DNA of 15,057 nucleotides, taken from positions 1-15,057 of the forward strand of contig CAYRZL010000067.1 in assembly GCA_964428795.1 (NCBI GenBank), read 5' to 3'. The translations under genes and the position numbers were made by a program. The notes beneath the pieces were generated by a model that was given only the letters and a program-made list of their open reading frames with translations, was not told where the DNA came from and searched no databases. Positions 1-7,146 of the stretch are shown one piece after another. This DNA is from CAYRZL01 sp964428795. Lineage in GTDB: Bacteria; Bacillota; Clostridia; Lachnospirales; Lachnospiraceae. The first letter of the stretch is position 1. Each line of letters opens with the position of its first letter.

Positions 1-40
1 CAAGGCTTACGTTTCAGGCCGTAAAGGCGTAGACGCCGGG

Positions 41-1963
41 ATGGCGAATCAGCTGGTTCATGCCTCTATTGATTTCCAGGACGAAGACTACGCCTTATGT
101 ATTTTGGTATCCGTCAGTGGCATTTCCAAAATTACGGCACGCAGGATACTGAAGGCAGTAAGCGGTGATATCCGCAAATTATCCGGATTGTGGGATGATG
201 CGGCGTTCTGGAAGGGATTCAGGGGTTCTAAGCGCTACCTGCCCGCCTTAAAAGAAAAAGTCGAGGCCATGTTGAACAAAGAAAAGCTTTACAACCGCTA
301 CAGGCGCTTTGGTATTGGGTACCCGCAGATCGACTTCCTGTATAGGTTATATGGGATGGAAGCAGAGCCTGAGCTGCGCAAGAACCCGTATGAAGTGCTG
401 GGAAAACTGGGGCTTGATTTCCGGGCCGCAGACGGGCTTGCTCATTACGCCGGATTTTCGTACCTGGACGGGAAGAGGATATCCGCTATGATCCGCTATG
501 TCCTGTGGAATAACGAGCAGCATGGGAACACCTGCATGAACAGCCGCAGCTTATTCGAAGCGTGTGCGCAGGTACAGAGCAAGTCTGCATGGCCGCAGAA
601 TGTCATATCTCCGGTTAATATCCTAACGGCAATCTCAAAAATGGATTCGGTTTACAACCGTAACGGCTATTTTGGATTCATGAGGACGTTTTGCTTAGAG
701 GCTAATATTGCTTACAAGTTAAAAAAGCTGAGGGACACACCTTCCGAGCTGCGCCTGGGGGCAGGGGAATTTGCCAAGTTGCAAGGCGTATACAACGAAG
801 ACCAGATAGGCTTCCTGAAAGCCTTTGACAAGAACAGTGTCACCTTGCTTATAGGACGCGGCGGAACCGGGAAAACCCATGCCGTATGCGGGGCGATCGG
901 CCTGTTCAAGAAGCGCTATCCTGAAGGGAAGATCAAGCTCTGCGCCCCGACAGCACGCGCCGCTGCGGTCTTAAAGGAACACACCGGATATCATTCATCC
1001 ACAATCCACGTCATGCTTGGGATCACACCGTCCACATGCGACCCAAAAGACATCCAGCCATTGGACGCCCAGATGGTAGTTGTAGACGAAATGTCCATGG
1101 TGGACACAAAACTGATGGGCTACCTGCTGTACGCGATCAAGCCGGGGACAAAGCTTGTCCTGTGCGGGGATCCGGACCAGCTGGAAAGCGTCGGATGCGG
1201 TTCCGTCCTGAGGGATCTCATCAAGGCGGAAACCGTCCCTGCCGTTGTGCTCCATCAGGTCATGAGGCAGCAGGAGGATTCTGTCATCACCGAAAACTGC
1301 GACCGGATCCTGAATGGCGTTTACCGCATGGCTGAAAACGAGCACTTCCATTCCCGTCAGTGCATGACAGCCAAGGAGGCCCGTGCGTACCTGAAATCCT
1401 GTTATTACGGCGACAGCCACACAGCGCAGATCCTGACGACAACAAGGAAGGGCCCGGTCGGCTCCGTTGCATTGAACGAAGCCTTCAAGGGCGATACAGA
1501 TGACACGCAGGAAGGCATTTGGCTGAATAATATCCATTACAATGTCGGGGATAAGGTCATGTTTACGCGGAACAACTATGCGGCCGGGTACTGCAACGGC
1601 GACATCGGATTTGTCAAAGAGGCGGCTGACCCTATCCTAGTCTGGAAGCAGGGCGAAAACAAGATTATCGCGGTCAGCCAGGAAGAGGCGGCTGACCTGG
1701 AACACGCTGACGCAATTACGGTCCATAAAAGCCAGGGCAGCGAATACCAGAAGGTATACATTGTTTTGCCGGAAGAGCCAGTAACGCTTTTAACCCGGAA
1801 CATGATCAACACCGCCATTTCCCGGGCAAGGGAAGATGTAGTGCTGATCGTTGTCGGGAATGCGCTGCGGATCGCGGCGTCCAACGTACAGAAAAGAGAG
1901 CGGGTAACTATGTTGTATGCGCTGTTAAAGGCCGAGGATGGAAAACCCAAGCCCCAGGCATAG
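41..1963 (+). CDS. RecD2-like ATP-dependent DNA helicase (5' end may lie outside window)
   Basis: Superfamily 1B DNA helicase of the RecD/RecD2 type, expected to unwind DNA 5'-3' using ATP in the cytoplasm. Visible motifs: Walker A GRGGTGKT at residues 272-279; Walker B VVVDE with D349/E350; motif III GDPDQ at 376-380; the C-terminal UvrD_C_2-type VHKSQGSE around 561-568; and NTAISRARE at 590-598. The N-terminal ~240 residues hold helix-hairpin-helix-like sequence (ISKITARRIL) typical of RecD2. From ATG 41 the protein is 640 aa, shorter than the usual 700-850 for RecD2. The frame stays open back to base 2 and no clear Shine-Dalgarno precedes ATG 41, so the true start may be outside the window. 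The last ~150 codons are repeated as a broken copy at 13747-14241. Such helicases are common on plasmids and integrative elements, but no conjugation gene is seen here. The family call is firm; the start is not. Confidence 0.9.
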   Translation: MANQLVHASIDFQDEDYALCILVSVSGISKITARRILKAVSGDIRKLSGLWDDAAFWKGFRGSKRYLPALKEKVEAMLNKEKLYNRYRRFGIGYPQIDFLYRLYGMEAEPELRKNPYEVLGKLGLDFRAADGLAHYAGFSYLDGKRISAMIRYVLWNNEQHGNTCMNSRSLFEACAQVQSKSAWPQNVISPVNILTAISKMDSVYNRNGYFGFMRTFCLEANIAYKLKKLRDTPSELRLGAGEFAKLQGVYNEDQIGFLKAFDKNSVTLLIGRGGTGKTHAVCGAIGLFKKRYPEGKIKLCAPTARAAAVLKEHTGYHSSTIHVMLGITPSTCDPKDIQPLDAQMVVVDEMSMVDTKLMGYLLYAIKPGTKLVLCGDPDQLESVGCGSVLRDLIKAETVPAVVLHQVMRQQEDSVITENCDRILNGVYRMAENEHFHSRQCMTAKEARAYLKSCYYGDSHTAQILTTTRKGPVGSVALNEAFKGDTDDTQEGIWLNNIHYNVGDKVMFTRNNYAAGYCNGDIGFVKEAADPILVWKQGENKIIAVSQEEAADLEHADAITVHKSQGSEYQKVYIVLPEEPVTLLTRNMINTAISRAREDVVLIVVGNALRIAASNVQKRERVTMLYALLKAEDGKPKPQA

Positions 1964-2004
1964 GAAACCCAGCCTGCAGCATACAAAAAGGCGGCAATGG
2001 GGCA
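1508..2004 (+). repeat. Direct repeat, upstream copy (helicase 3' end plus ~40 bp)
   Basis: This stretch aligns collinearly with 13747-14241 at roughly nine bases in ten by eye. The match runs through the helicase stop codon and about 40 bp of non-coding sequence, then ends abruptly after GGCAATGGGG. The two copies are in the same orientation and bracket about 11.7 kb. The upstream copy is in an intact gene; the downstream copy is frameshifted. Confidence 0.88.
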
Positions 2005-2020
2005 CATCCGAAGGGGTGCC
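2001..2020 (+). other. Short hairpin after helicase gene
   Basis: GGCAC (2001-2005) pairs with GTGCC (2016-2020) across a 10-base loop, 38 bp after the helicase stop. The sequence that follows (TTGAAAT) has no U-run, so this is a weak terminator candidate at best. It begins where homology to the downstream helicase copy stops, so it may mark a recombination junction. Confidence 0.3.
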
Positions 2021-2178
2021 TTGAAATACATGGATTCTCCGCGGAAAGGGGTGGAGACAGCGGGAGAGCGCGGATTTTCCCATGCTGTCCCGGACAACCC
2101 ATTTAAAGCGGAGAGCCGCGATACAGCAGGCCGGACAGAAGGAACTGTAAACTCAGAACCCGGAAGGCGGGGATACTT

Positions 2179-2409
2179 ATGTACCGAATACTGCAAACCG
2201 CATTAGCTGAGTTCCCATACATGCTGGAGAAATACCTTATAGTCATGTCCATGCTGCCGACGATCATCTTTATTGCCGCAGCATACACGGCGGTTTTAGC
2301 CATCGTGTATTTATGCGTTGGGGCCATATGCCGCAGGAAGCGCGGATCAGTTTCCGCCTGCTCTGTATTGCCTTGGCATGGGCCGTTTCCATCGCAGGGG
2401 ACACCCTGA
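2179..2409 (+). CDS. Small putative membrane protein, function unknown
   Basis: A 76-aa reading frame with a plausible Shine-Dalgarno (GGAAGGCGGGG, 2161-2171) and one strongly hydrophobic stretch at about residues 25-50 (MLPTIIFIAAAYTAVLAIVY, then LCVGAIC), followed by basic residues CRRKR, which suggests a membrane anchor with a cytoplasmic C-terminus. I recognise no family. The last ~25 residues look non-protein-like, and another frame over the same bases (2328-2450) reads more naturally, so either this gene is frameshifted or two tiny genes overlap. It lies in the poorly coding stretch between the helicase and the IS remnants. Confidence 0.4.
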   Translation: MYRILQTALAEFPYMLEKYLIVMSMLPTIIFIAAAYTAVLAIVYLCVGAICRRKRGSVSACSVLPWHGPFPSQGTP

Positions 2410-2450
2410 TACGGGCCCGCAGGTATGGGACAGCAAAATATACCGCATGA
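2328..2450 (+). CDS. Overlapping 40-aa hydrophobic peptide, possible frameshifted continuation
   Basis: A 40-codon frame from ATG 2328 to TGA 2448-2450 encodes a peptide with a hydrophobic core (LLCIALAWAVSIAG) and a basic tail (RARRYGTAKYTA). It overlaps the end of the 2179 frame by 82 bp. The upstream ribosome site is weak (GGGGCC, 2320-2325). It could be a translationally coupled second membrane peptide, or the true continuation of the 2179 gene after a frameshift. The composition looks like protein, but there is no homology evidence. Confidence 0.25.
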   Translation: MPQEARISFRLLCIALAWAVSIAGDTLIRARRYGTAKYTA

Positions 2451-2621
2451 TGTCAGATCTTTGGGCTGCCGGAAATATTGCTATGTGGTGTATTATCCGC
2501 GGGCATCCAGTGTATCTCTGGTTGTGGCGGTTCCTTACTGGGATTGCGTTCCCTTTGCATACATTTTCGTTGACATGTACTTTTTTATTTCGCCCACGTC
2601 CCTTCTATTCACTTAAAACTG

Positions 2622-2789
2622 TCCCATATACGTAATTTCAGCACAGATAACACGGTACTATACTGCAACAGTCAGAAAAAAGATCTCGATGCATTTTCCC
2701 GCTTTTGCGTGTTAAAGAAGTATACGGGAATTCTTACCCATGATCATGAAACCGCGCTCTATCATTTCGGGACAGGGCATGGTGAATGC
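2622..2789 (+). pseudogene. IS66-family transposase fragment
   Basis: The frame containing AGC 2640 reads about 55 residues typical of the catalytic core of IS66 transposases. It includes STDNTVLYCNSQKKDLDAF, then KYTGILTHDHETALYHFG, then TGHGEC. The D of HDH is in the position of a catalytic aspartate and the HxEC motif is normally followed by NVHLLRYL. Here the match stops at GEC and runs directly into IS110 sequence near 2788. Nothing of the IS66 N-terminus or C-terminus remains. It is non-functional debris marking a recombination junction. Confidence 0.75.
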
Positions 2790-3513
2790 TTGCTGCCCCA
2801 AAGGATGAGATCATGGCGATGATCAAGTCAACTGCACGTTTTGGAGACAAGTATGCCTTTTCCAAGTACGATGCCATATACGCTGCTGCAGAGGATGCCG
2901 CCATGTTCGGACGTGCACTTAAAAGCAACGCTGTCAGATCCGGCTGTACATCAGTTCCTACAAGGAATACCAGAAGCATTTGGATGACATACTGAAAACG
3001 CTCCATGAATCAGTGGACAGGATGCAGGGGACGGCTGTTTATGACCGCATCTGCCTGCTCCAGTCTCTCCAGGGTATCGGATTCCTCAGCGCCGTTGTGC
3101 TGATGGCAGAAATGGGCGATTTTGACCTGTTTTCCGCCCCGAAAAAGCTTTATGCATACTTCGGTCTGGATCCTGCCGTGAAGCAATCCGGAAAATTTAA
3201 CGGTGACAAAGTACATATGTCCAAACGGGGCTCAAGCCTTGCCCGGCGCATCCTGCATATGGTGGCCCTTAACAACCTTAAAGTTGATAAAGGGACGAAA
3301 ACCCCGGTAAACCCGGTTATTTATGGCTACTACACTGATAAATGCAAAAGCAAAAAGAAAAATGTAGCGGTCGGAGCCGTCATGCATAAAGTCTGCAACA
3401 TCATCTTTGCTATGCTCCGGGATAATAAGCCTTTTGAGATAATCACTCCGCAGGAACACTGTGAACGCTATGCGATGGAACATCCTGATAAGACAGGAGT
3501 AAACGCAGCCTAA
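2790..3513 (+). pseudogene. IS110-family transposase, 5'-truncated and frameshifted
   Basis: C-terminal two thirds of an IS110-type transposase (DEDD recombinase with a Transposase_20 domain). The first part (LAAPKDEIMAMIKSTARFGD onward) runs in one frame to about 2938; IRLYISSYKEYQKHLDDILK onward continues in the next frame, so one base is missing near GTCAGATCC (2933-2941). The Transposase_20 core is clear: LQSLQGIGFLSAVVLMAEMG, then YAYFGLDPAVKQSGKF, then MSKRGSSLARRIL. The N-terminal catalytic domain with the GIDVSK aspartate is missing, replaced by IS66 sequence. It cannot make an active enzyme. A separate IS110 N-terminus of the same family lies on the minus strand at 15003-15050. Confidence 0.88.
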
Positions 3514-3914
3514 GGGAATCACATAAAAATTTCCATGCATATGGGCTTATTAAAGTTACCCTTTTTTCAGAAACTGGTAGCAATAAAATATTTTTGACTT
3601 TTTTCAAATCACCTCTTGACATTTCTTAGCTGGACTTAAACTATCTTAAGAAGAGTATACCATAGAAAAAATTTAGTCTAGTTAATTAAAAAACTCTATA
3701 CTAGTGTTCCGGAAGCTGCAGATTAATATAAAGCGTTCCGTCCTGAAAACTATATCAAGGTAGACAGCTAGACAAATAGGAGAAGAAAGTGTTGTATTTT
3801 GTGTAAAATATACATATTAGAGGAATTAAAAGTATTTCGGTTTTGTGTGATAATATATATGCATGATAGTAGCAGAAAACCCAAGAATAGTTAAGAATAA
3901 ATAAGGAAGGCATT
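3514..3914 (+). other. Gene-free AT-rich stretch: IS110 right flank and leader of the decayed operon
   Basis: No supportable gene on either strand. 3514-3660 is probably the non-coding right end of the IS110 element, including a CCCTTTTTT run (3559-3567) that could act as a weak terminator. 3660-3900 is very AT-rich, with poor promoter-like matches such as TTGTAT/TAAAAT around 3792-3820, which I do not call. An A/G-rich Shine-Dalgarno AAGGAAGG (3903-3910) precedes the kinase remnant. Confidence 0.5.
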
Positions 3915-4099
3915 ATGAAAAACTTATGGATTGGATAAAACTGCCTGATGGATGGCACGAGTGGAAAGTCACTGGCTTGATCGGAAAAGGGTCTTAAGGG
4001 GAAGTATACAGGGTGGAAAAAGATATACAAGGAGAATCTTTTGTCAGTGCTGTGAAAATTATTTCCATATATAGGATCGGGGAGTTTTTGTTTTTGTAA
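3915..4099 (+). pseudogene. Ser/Thr protein kinase (Hanks-type), N-terminal remnant
   Basis: The frame from ATG 3926 reads MDWIKLPDGWHEWKVTGLIG, then KGS, stop TAA (3995-3997), then GEVYRVEKDIQGESFVSAVK, then IISI. This is the kinase N-lobe: a glycine-rich loop GKGSxGEVY with the usual aromatic codon turned into a stop, followed by the AVK lysine that contacts ATP. The probable original start is ATG 3915 behind AAGGAAGG, which is out of frame by one missing base in the AAAAA run. Everything after the beta-3 strand (catalytic loop, DFG, C-lobe) is gone, and the frame ends at TAA 4097-4099 just before the next gene's Shine-Dalgarno. It was probably the first gene of an operon with the membrane SH3 protein and the sigma factor. 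It is clearly non-functional as a kinase. Confidence 0.75.
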
Positions 4100-4115
4100 T
4101 AGAGGGAGATTTCGA

Positions 4116-4583
4116 ATGGATAATAATTTTGGTGTTTTCATAATTATAGTCGTAGTTCTAGGGTTGTTCAATATGATCAAACTGTTTTCGGGCAGGGTAT
4201 CAGCCGGAAAAAATGCGAATGACGCAATTTACGCAAGAGAACGCTGTAATGACGCTGTCCACTCAGCCAATGCCAGTCTTGAAAGAATCAGGGATGCTGT
4301 ATGGGATGGCATCGACACGGAACAAAAAGCCAGAAGCACATTGGCTGAGATAGGCCGATATATGGATTACATGGAAAACGCGAAAAAGCTAAATGAACAG
4401 GCAATCACATATACAAAAAATGCTCAAGATGCTGCAAACAGCTCGTGGACTGCAGCCAATGGGTTCGGCGGTGATTTCGCATCTGCATCTGTTTACCATG
4501 GAGCAGCAAAAAAGTTCAGGAAATTGGCTTCACTTCGGTGGCGATGCCATATACAGATGATGCGGTTATTAGAAAAGCCATAA
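4116..4583 (+). CDS. N-terminal part of membrane SH3/Ig-like protein, split by frameshift
   Basis: Starts at ATG 4116 behind AGAGGGAG. It has one N-terminal membrane helix at about residues 6-24 (FGVFIIIVVVLGLFNMI), then a polar alanine-rich helical region with coiled-coil character (NANDAIYARERCNDAVHSAN and on to residue ~125). After the AAAAAA run at 4508-4513 the frame turns into an unlikely tail ending at 4583. Restoring one A joins it to the 4538 frame as KKVQEIGFTSVAMPYTDDAV. That junction resembles the equivalent stretch of the second-operon protein (MKKYNNANFAIPAEPV, about 7176-7223). I therefore read 4116-5578 as one gene of about 487 codons, broken in this sequence. The role of the helical region is unknown. 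Confidence 0.6.
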   Translation: MDNNFGVFIIIVVVLGLFNMIKLFSGRVSAGKNANDAIYARERCNDAVHSANASLERIRDAVWDGIDTEQKARSTLAEIGRYMDYMENAKKLNEQAITYTKNAQDAANSSWTAANGFGGDFASASVYHGAAKKFRKLASLRWRCHIQMMRLLEKP

Positions 4584-5578
4584 TGTTGTGTAGACAGTTT
4601 TTTACTCCCGAAGAATGCAAGCAAATAGCTAGAGGAAGTCTTATATATTGTAATCCTACTCCGGAAATTGCCCAAGAGATTCCGGATAAAACGGACGAAG
4701 AACAATATACGTGGAAGGACGCGGATGTCGCAAAGACACCTGCTGAAGATGAAAATACAAAATCCAGTAAACATATTATATTAAGAGGTATTGTTGCTGT
4801 CGGCGGAGTGATTGCCACACTCATAGTTTTATCGTTTGCCCTAGCTCGGATTTCTGGCGTAGATAAGTTGACTCCCGTAAAGAACAATGAAGGCTCTAAT
4901 GAAGTAGCCCCTGAGGTTATCAGTGAAGCAGAGACAGACGCGACACAGAATGGGAGCATTCCCTTAGATGTTGCAGAGGCAACAGAAAGGGCTGTAACAA
5001 ATATAAACGGCATAGAAGCTCCTGTGTATTACAGAGTAACGGCTTCCACAACCCTCAATGTTAGGAGCAACCCGGACGCATCCAGTGAACGTCTTGGCAG
5101 CCTGAAAGGGCAGACCATATGCCAGGGGACAGGCAATATATCGGAAGACGGAAAATGGGCGGAAGTGTACTTCGGAGAAGGGCAGAAAACAGGATGGGTT
5201 TCCGTTAATTACCTACAGGAAGTGGATGCAGGGGATGTGGATGGAGTCACAGAAATGTCTGAAAGTGATACAACTCAGGCTGAGACACAGGGTGAGGATA
5301 CAAAAGTAACATCTATGACGGAAAGTACAGGGCTGCTCGTTAATAATGACCTCTCCAGATATACCAATGGGGAGCTGAACAGGAAATTTATATTATGCGT
5401 AGGCGAACGAGTGCAGCCAAGTGCATCCATATGGAACGGCGGTATCAGTATCTCAGATGAGGCAGTCATATCGGTAGATGATGATGGAACCATTACCGCA
5501 AAAAAAGTCGGTACAGCGAATGTTGTTTATTATGGGGTTGGCAGTATGTCGATGGCATATACTGTCGTTGTGGAATAG
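4538..5578 (+). CDS. SH3 and Ig-like (Big_2-type) domain membrane protein, C-terminal part of the 4116 gene
   Basis: Nominal GTG start at 4538 with no convincing ribosome site; the open frame extends further back to about 4475, so this is probably the continuation of the 4116 gene after a one-base deletion in AAAAAA (4508-4513). Order: a cysteine-containing helical segment (RKAIMLCRQFFTPEECKQIA), a membrane helix at 4771-4848 (GIVAVGGVIATLIVLSFALA), an acidic linker, a bacterial SH3 domain around 5027-5225 (LNVRSNPDASSERLGSL, then GWVSVNYLQEV), a Thr/Ser/Glu-rich linker, and a Big_2-type fold at 5380-5575 (ISISDEAVISVDDDGTITAK). The SH3 and Ig-like modules probably lie outside the membrane and bind cell wall or peptide ligands. 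It has a paralogue at 6766-8295. SH3 is firm, Big_2 likely. Confidence 0.75.
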   Translation: MAMPYTDDAVIRKAIMLCRQFFTPEECKQIARGSLIYCNPTPEIAQEIPDKTDEEQYTWKDADVAKTPAEDENTKSSKHIILRGIVAVGGVIATLIVLSFALARISGVDKLTPVKNNEGSNEVAPEVISEAETDATQNGSIPLDVAEATERAVTNINGIEAPVYYRVTASTTLNVRSNPDASSERLGSLKGQTICQGTGNISEDGKWAEVYFGEGQKTGWVSVNYLQEVDAGDVDGVTEMSESDTTQAETQGEDTKVTSMTESTGLLVNNDLSRYTNGELNRKFILCVGERVQPSASIWNGGISISDEAVISVDDDGTITAKKVGTANVVYYGVGSMSMAYTVVVE

Positions 5579-5650
5579 GTAAATACATATCATACAGTAT
5601 ATAGAAAGGCATCCGGAATCGCATTCGGCTGATGATGCATGGTGGAGAAA

Positions 5651-6565
5651 ATGAAAAAATGTAAAATTTGCGGTTCAAAAATAGGCAAGAGAGGCTTTTA
5701 CAGTGTGTGTGGTGCGCCAAACGAGGCAGAAGACAGCATAGCAATGCTAGTATCCTAGTATCACTGGCTATGAAGGGGAACCCGAAAGCTGTATTACTGC
5801 TGTATGAGCGTTCCTACGGGAGATTTTTTGCCATATGCAGACAGATATTAAGGGGCTACCCGGAAGCAGATACAGAGAATATTCTTCAGAATTCCTATAT
5901 GGAAATATTTACTTCTTTGGATAAATTAGAAAATCTGGAAAATTTCCTTGCCTGGGGCAGCACCATCGTATCCAACACAGCGCTGAATTTTTTAAGGAAA
6001 AATAAACGCATTATATACATGGACATGGAAGATGCCCAAGGTGGGATATCCATACCAGACCCGGAAAAACCAGCAGTACCAGATCCGGCAGAAATTGTTA
6101 ACAAACAGGAAACAGAATACCTTATAAACAGAATTATTGACAGGCTTCCCGAATCGCAAAGGATATGCATATTCATGTATTATATGCAGGATATATCGGT
6201 AAAGGAAATCTCAGAAAGGCTCGGTGTGACAGAAAATACGGTAAAAAACCGGCTCAGATATGGGGAGTTTAAGATTGAAGAAGAAGTCATAAATCTGGAA
6301 AAGCAAGGGACGAAGTTATACGCAATGTCCCCATTCGTTTTCTTTCTGTGGCTATACCGCGGTCACACCTTAGACAACAGGAAGCATCAGTTGTTGTAGA
6401 TGTCGCAAAGAAAGCAAAAAAAGTTGCGGAACTGACAAAGAAAGCTGGGAAGGCAACTTCCGGATGTAACACCCCGCTTTGGCACATCGTGCTGGAAACG
6501 GAGGGATAGGTTTTATCTCTATGTTTGGTATAGGTATAGTATACCACAGAAGGAAAATAACGTAA
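5651..6565 (+). pseudogene. Zinc-ribbon sigma-70 (ECF-type) factor, decayed paralogue
   Basis: ATG 5651 behind GGAG opens a zinc ribbon CKIC...FYSVCG in which the third cysteine is Tyr (TAC 5699-5701; TGC expected). The frame hits TAG at 5756 because CTAGTATC is tandemly repeated (5747-5762); removing one unit restores AMLVSLAMKGNPKAV. Sigma region 2 follows (ENILQNSYMEIFTSLDKL, NFLAWGSTIVSNTALNFLRK), then region 4 (LPESQRICIFMYYMQDISVK, EISERLGVTENTVKNRLRYG), then KQGTKLYAMSPFVFFLWLYR. Two more one-base deletions (near 6370 and 6475) shift the tail to QEASVVVDVAKKAKKVAELT and then GNGGIGFISMFGIGIVYHRR, a membrane helix ending at TAA 6563-6565. The order matches the intact factor at 10154 but lacks its large outer domain. 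The fragment 5773-6399 alone could still encode sigma regions 2 and 4 if reinitiated. Confidence 0.82.
5747..5762 (+). repeat. 8-bp tandem duplication that breaks the first sigma gene
   Basis: CTAGTATC is repeated head to tail (5747-5754 and 5755-5762). The second copy creates an in-frame TAG (5756-5758) in the frame of the zinc ribbon. Deleting either copy fuses the ribbon to sigma region 2 with the same spacing style as the intact paralogue. Replication slippage is the simple explanation. Confidence 0.9.
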
Positions 6566-6612
6566 AGCCGTTAGTGTCAGGTTGGTTAGAATCGCCATTT
6601 AAAATCAATTAT

Positions 6613-6642
6613 ACCAGTTGATCCGTCGATTTTTGAACTGGT
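6613..6642 (+). other. Intergenic inverted repeat
   Basis: ACCAGTT (6613-6619) pairs perfectly with AACTGGT (6636-6642) over a 16-base loop, about 50 bp after the end of the decayed sigma gene. No U-run follows. It could be a weak hairpin end for the first operon or a protein-binding site; function not determinable. Confidence 0.3.
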
Positions 6643-6650
6643 GGAGCGGA

Positions 6651-6682
6651 AGAGATAAGGCTTCGGCCATTTTGTTATCTCT
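6651..6682 (+). terminator. UUCG-capped hairpin, likely terminator of the decayed operon
   Basis: AGAGATAA (6651-6658) pairs with TTATCTCT (6675-6682); inside lies GGC-TTCG-GCC (6659-6668) followed by ATTTTG. The inner stem with its UUCG tetraloop and U-run is a compact intrinsic-terminator shape, and the outer 8-bp pairing makes it usable in both directions. It separates the decayed operon from the ECF-type promoter 31 bp downstream. Confidence 0.5.
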
Positions 6683-6712
6683 GACGTAATGATAAAAAAT
6701 GCAAAATTGATA

Positions 6713-6739
6713 AAACCTTTGTGGGAATAGGCACGTCTA
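6713..6739 (+). promoter_or_regulatory. ECF-type promoter of the second operon
   Basis: AAACC (6713-6717), 15 bp spacer beginning TTT, then ACGTCTA (6733-6739). This has the form of classical ECF promoters (GAAC/AACC-type -35, CGTCTA-type -10). An A-rich stretch upstream (AAAAAATGCAAAATTGATAA) resembles an UP element. The start codon of the first operon gene (6766) is 27 bp beyond the -10. The same two boxes with identical spacing recur at 12221-12247, which is the strongest argument that it is real. Confidence 0.75.
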
Positions 6740-6765
6740 TAGAGTAGAAGCACATACTGGAGAAA

Positions 6766-7146
6766 ATGGAGTTTATGGGAGGTTTTATAATTATAGCTAT
6801 TATTATGGGTTTGATAAGCATGGTTTTAGTGGTATCAACATCGAATGCTTCGAATGAGACTACAGATAAACTAACGATGCAACTGCATTATTTAAGTGAT
6901 GTTTATACTGAGGTATCGAATGTGCTGTCAAAAATGAGACGTTGTCCGGCTGCAGATTTTGAAGATACCGGGGCGCAGGTGCAACAGGTTGCTGCACTGT
7001 TAAAGGAATATGAAGATATAAAACGTAGAATTAGTACACAGAGAAATATATGTAAACAGAGAAATATATGTAAACAGCTCCAGAATGAAGCGTATCAAGC
7101 ATTGAATAGGCATAGAATGCGGCTTTTTTGGTTGAGGAGCGAATGA
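6766..7146 (+). CDS. N-terminal part of second membrane SH3 protein, split by frameshift
   Basis: ATG 6766 behind GGAG (6758-6761 region) starts a protein with an N-terminal membrane helix (MGGFIIIAIIMGLISMVLVV) and then a polar helical region, the same plan as the 4116 protein. It contains an in-frame duplicated QRNICK (7039-7074). The frame leaves sense at the TTTTTT run (7124-7129); adding one T continues as RLFLVEERMILVHYYITEMK in the frame of 7128-7373. I read 6766-8295 as one gene of about 510 codons carrying three one-base deletions (about 7127, 7350, 7492), all in A or T runs. The remaining peptide may still be made as a small membrane protein. It is the first gene after the ECF-type promoter. 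Confidence 0.6.
   Translation: MEFMGGFIIIAIIMGLISMVLVVSTSNASNETTDKLTMQLHYLSDVYTEVSNVLSKMRRCPAADFEDTGAQVQQVAALLKEYEDIKRRISTQRNICKQRNICKQLQNEAYQALNRHRMRLFWLRSE
7039..7077 (+). repeat. 18-bp in-frame tandem repeat
   Basis: The unit CAGAGAAATATATGTAAA occurs twice head to tail (7039-7056, 7057-7074) followed by CAG, giving QRNICK-QRNICK-Q in the helical part of the membrane protein. The copies are identical, so the duplication is recent. Confidence 0.92.

Noticed and set aside
995..1537. Long minus-strand open frame (180 codons) inside the helicase
   Set aside because: It is antisense to strong helicase motifs, has no ribosome site and reads as low-quality protein; a shadow of the GC-richer helicase codons.
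1576..2196. Minus-strand open frame of 206 codons over the helicase 3' end
   Set aside because: Antisense to the VHKSQGS and NTAISRARE motifs; a similar frame appears antisense to the second helicase copy, as expected for a shadow.
2425..2635. Two overlapping hydrophobic frames after the small membrane ORF
   Set aside because: No ribosome site, odd composition (many Trp, Cys, Pro) and no recognisable pattern; probably non-coding sequence before the IS66 fragment.
3673..3679. AGTCTA resembling the -10 of the ECF-type promoters
   Set aside because: No AAACC-type box 15 bp upstream; the nearest AAACT is about 30 bp away.
3755..4180. 141-codon minus-strand frame
   Set aside because: It covers the AT-rich leader and is antisense to the kinase stub and the 4116 start; composition is typical of AT-rich shadow frames.
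7039..7077. Possible CRISPR-like repeat
   Set aside because: Only two head-to-tail units without spacers, inside a coding frame; a simple tandem duplication.
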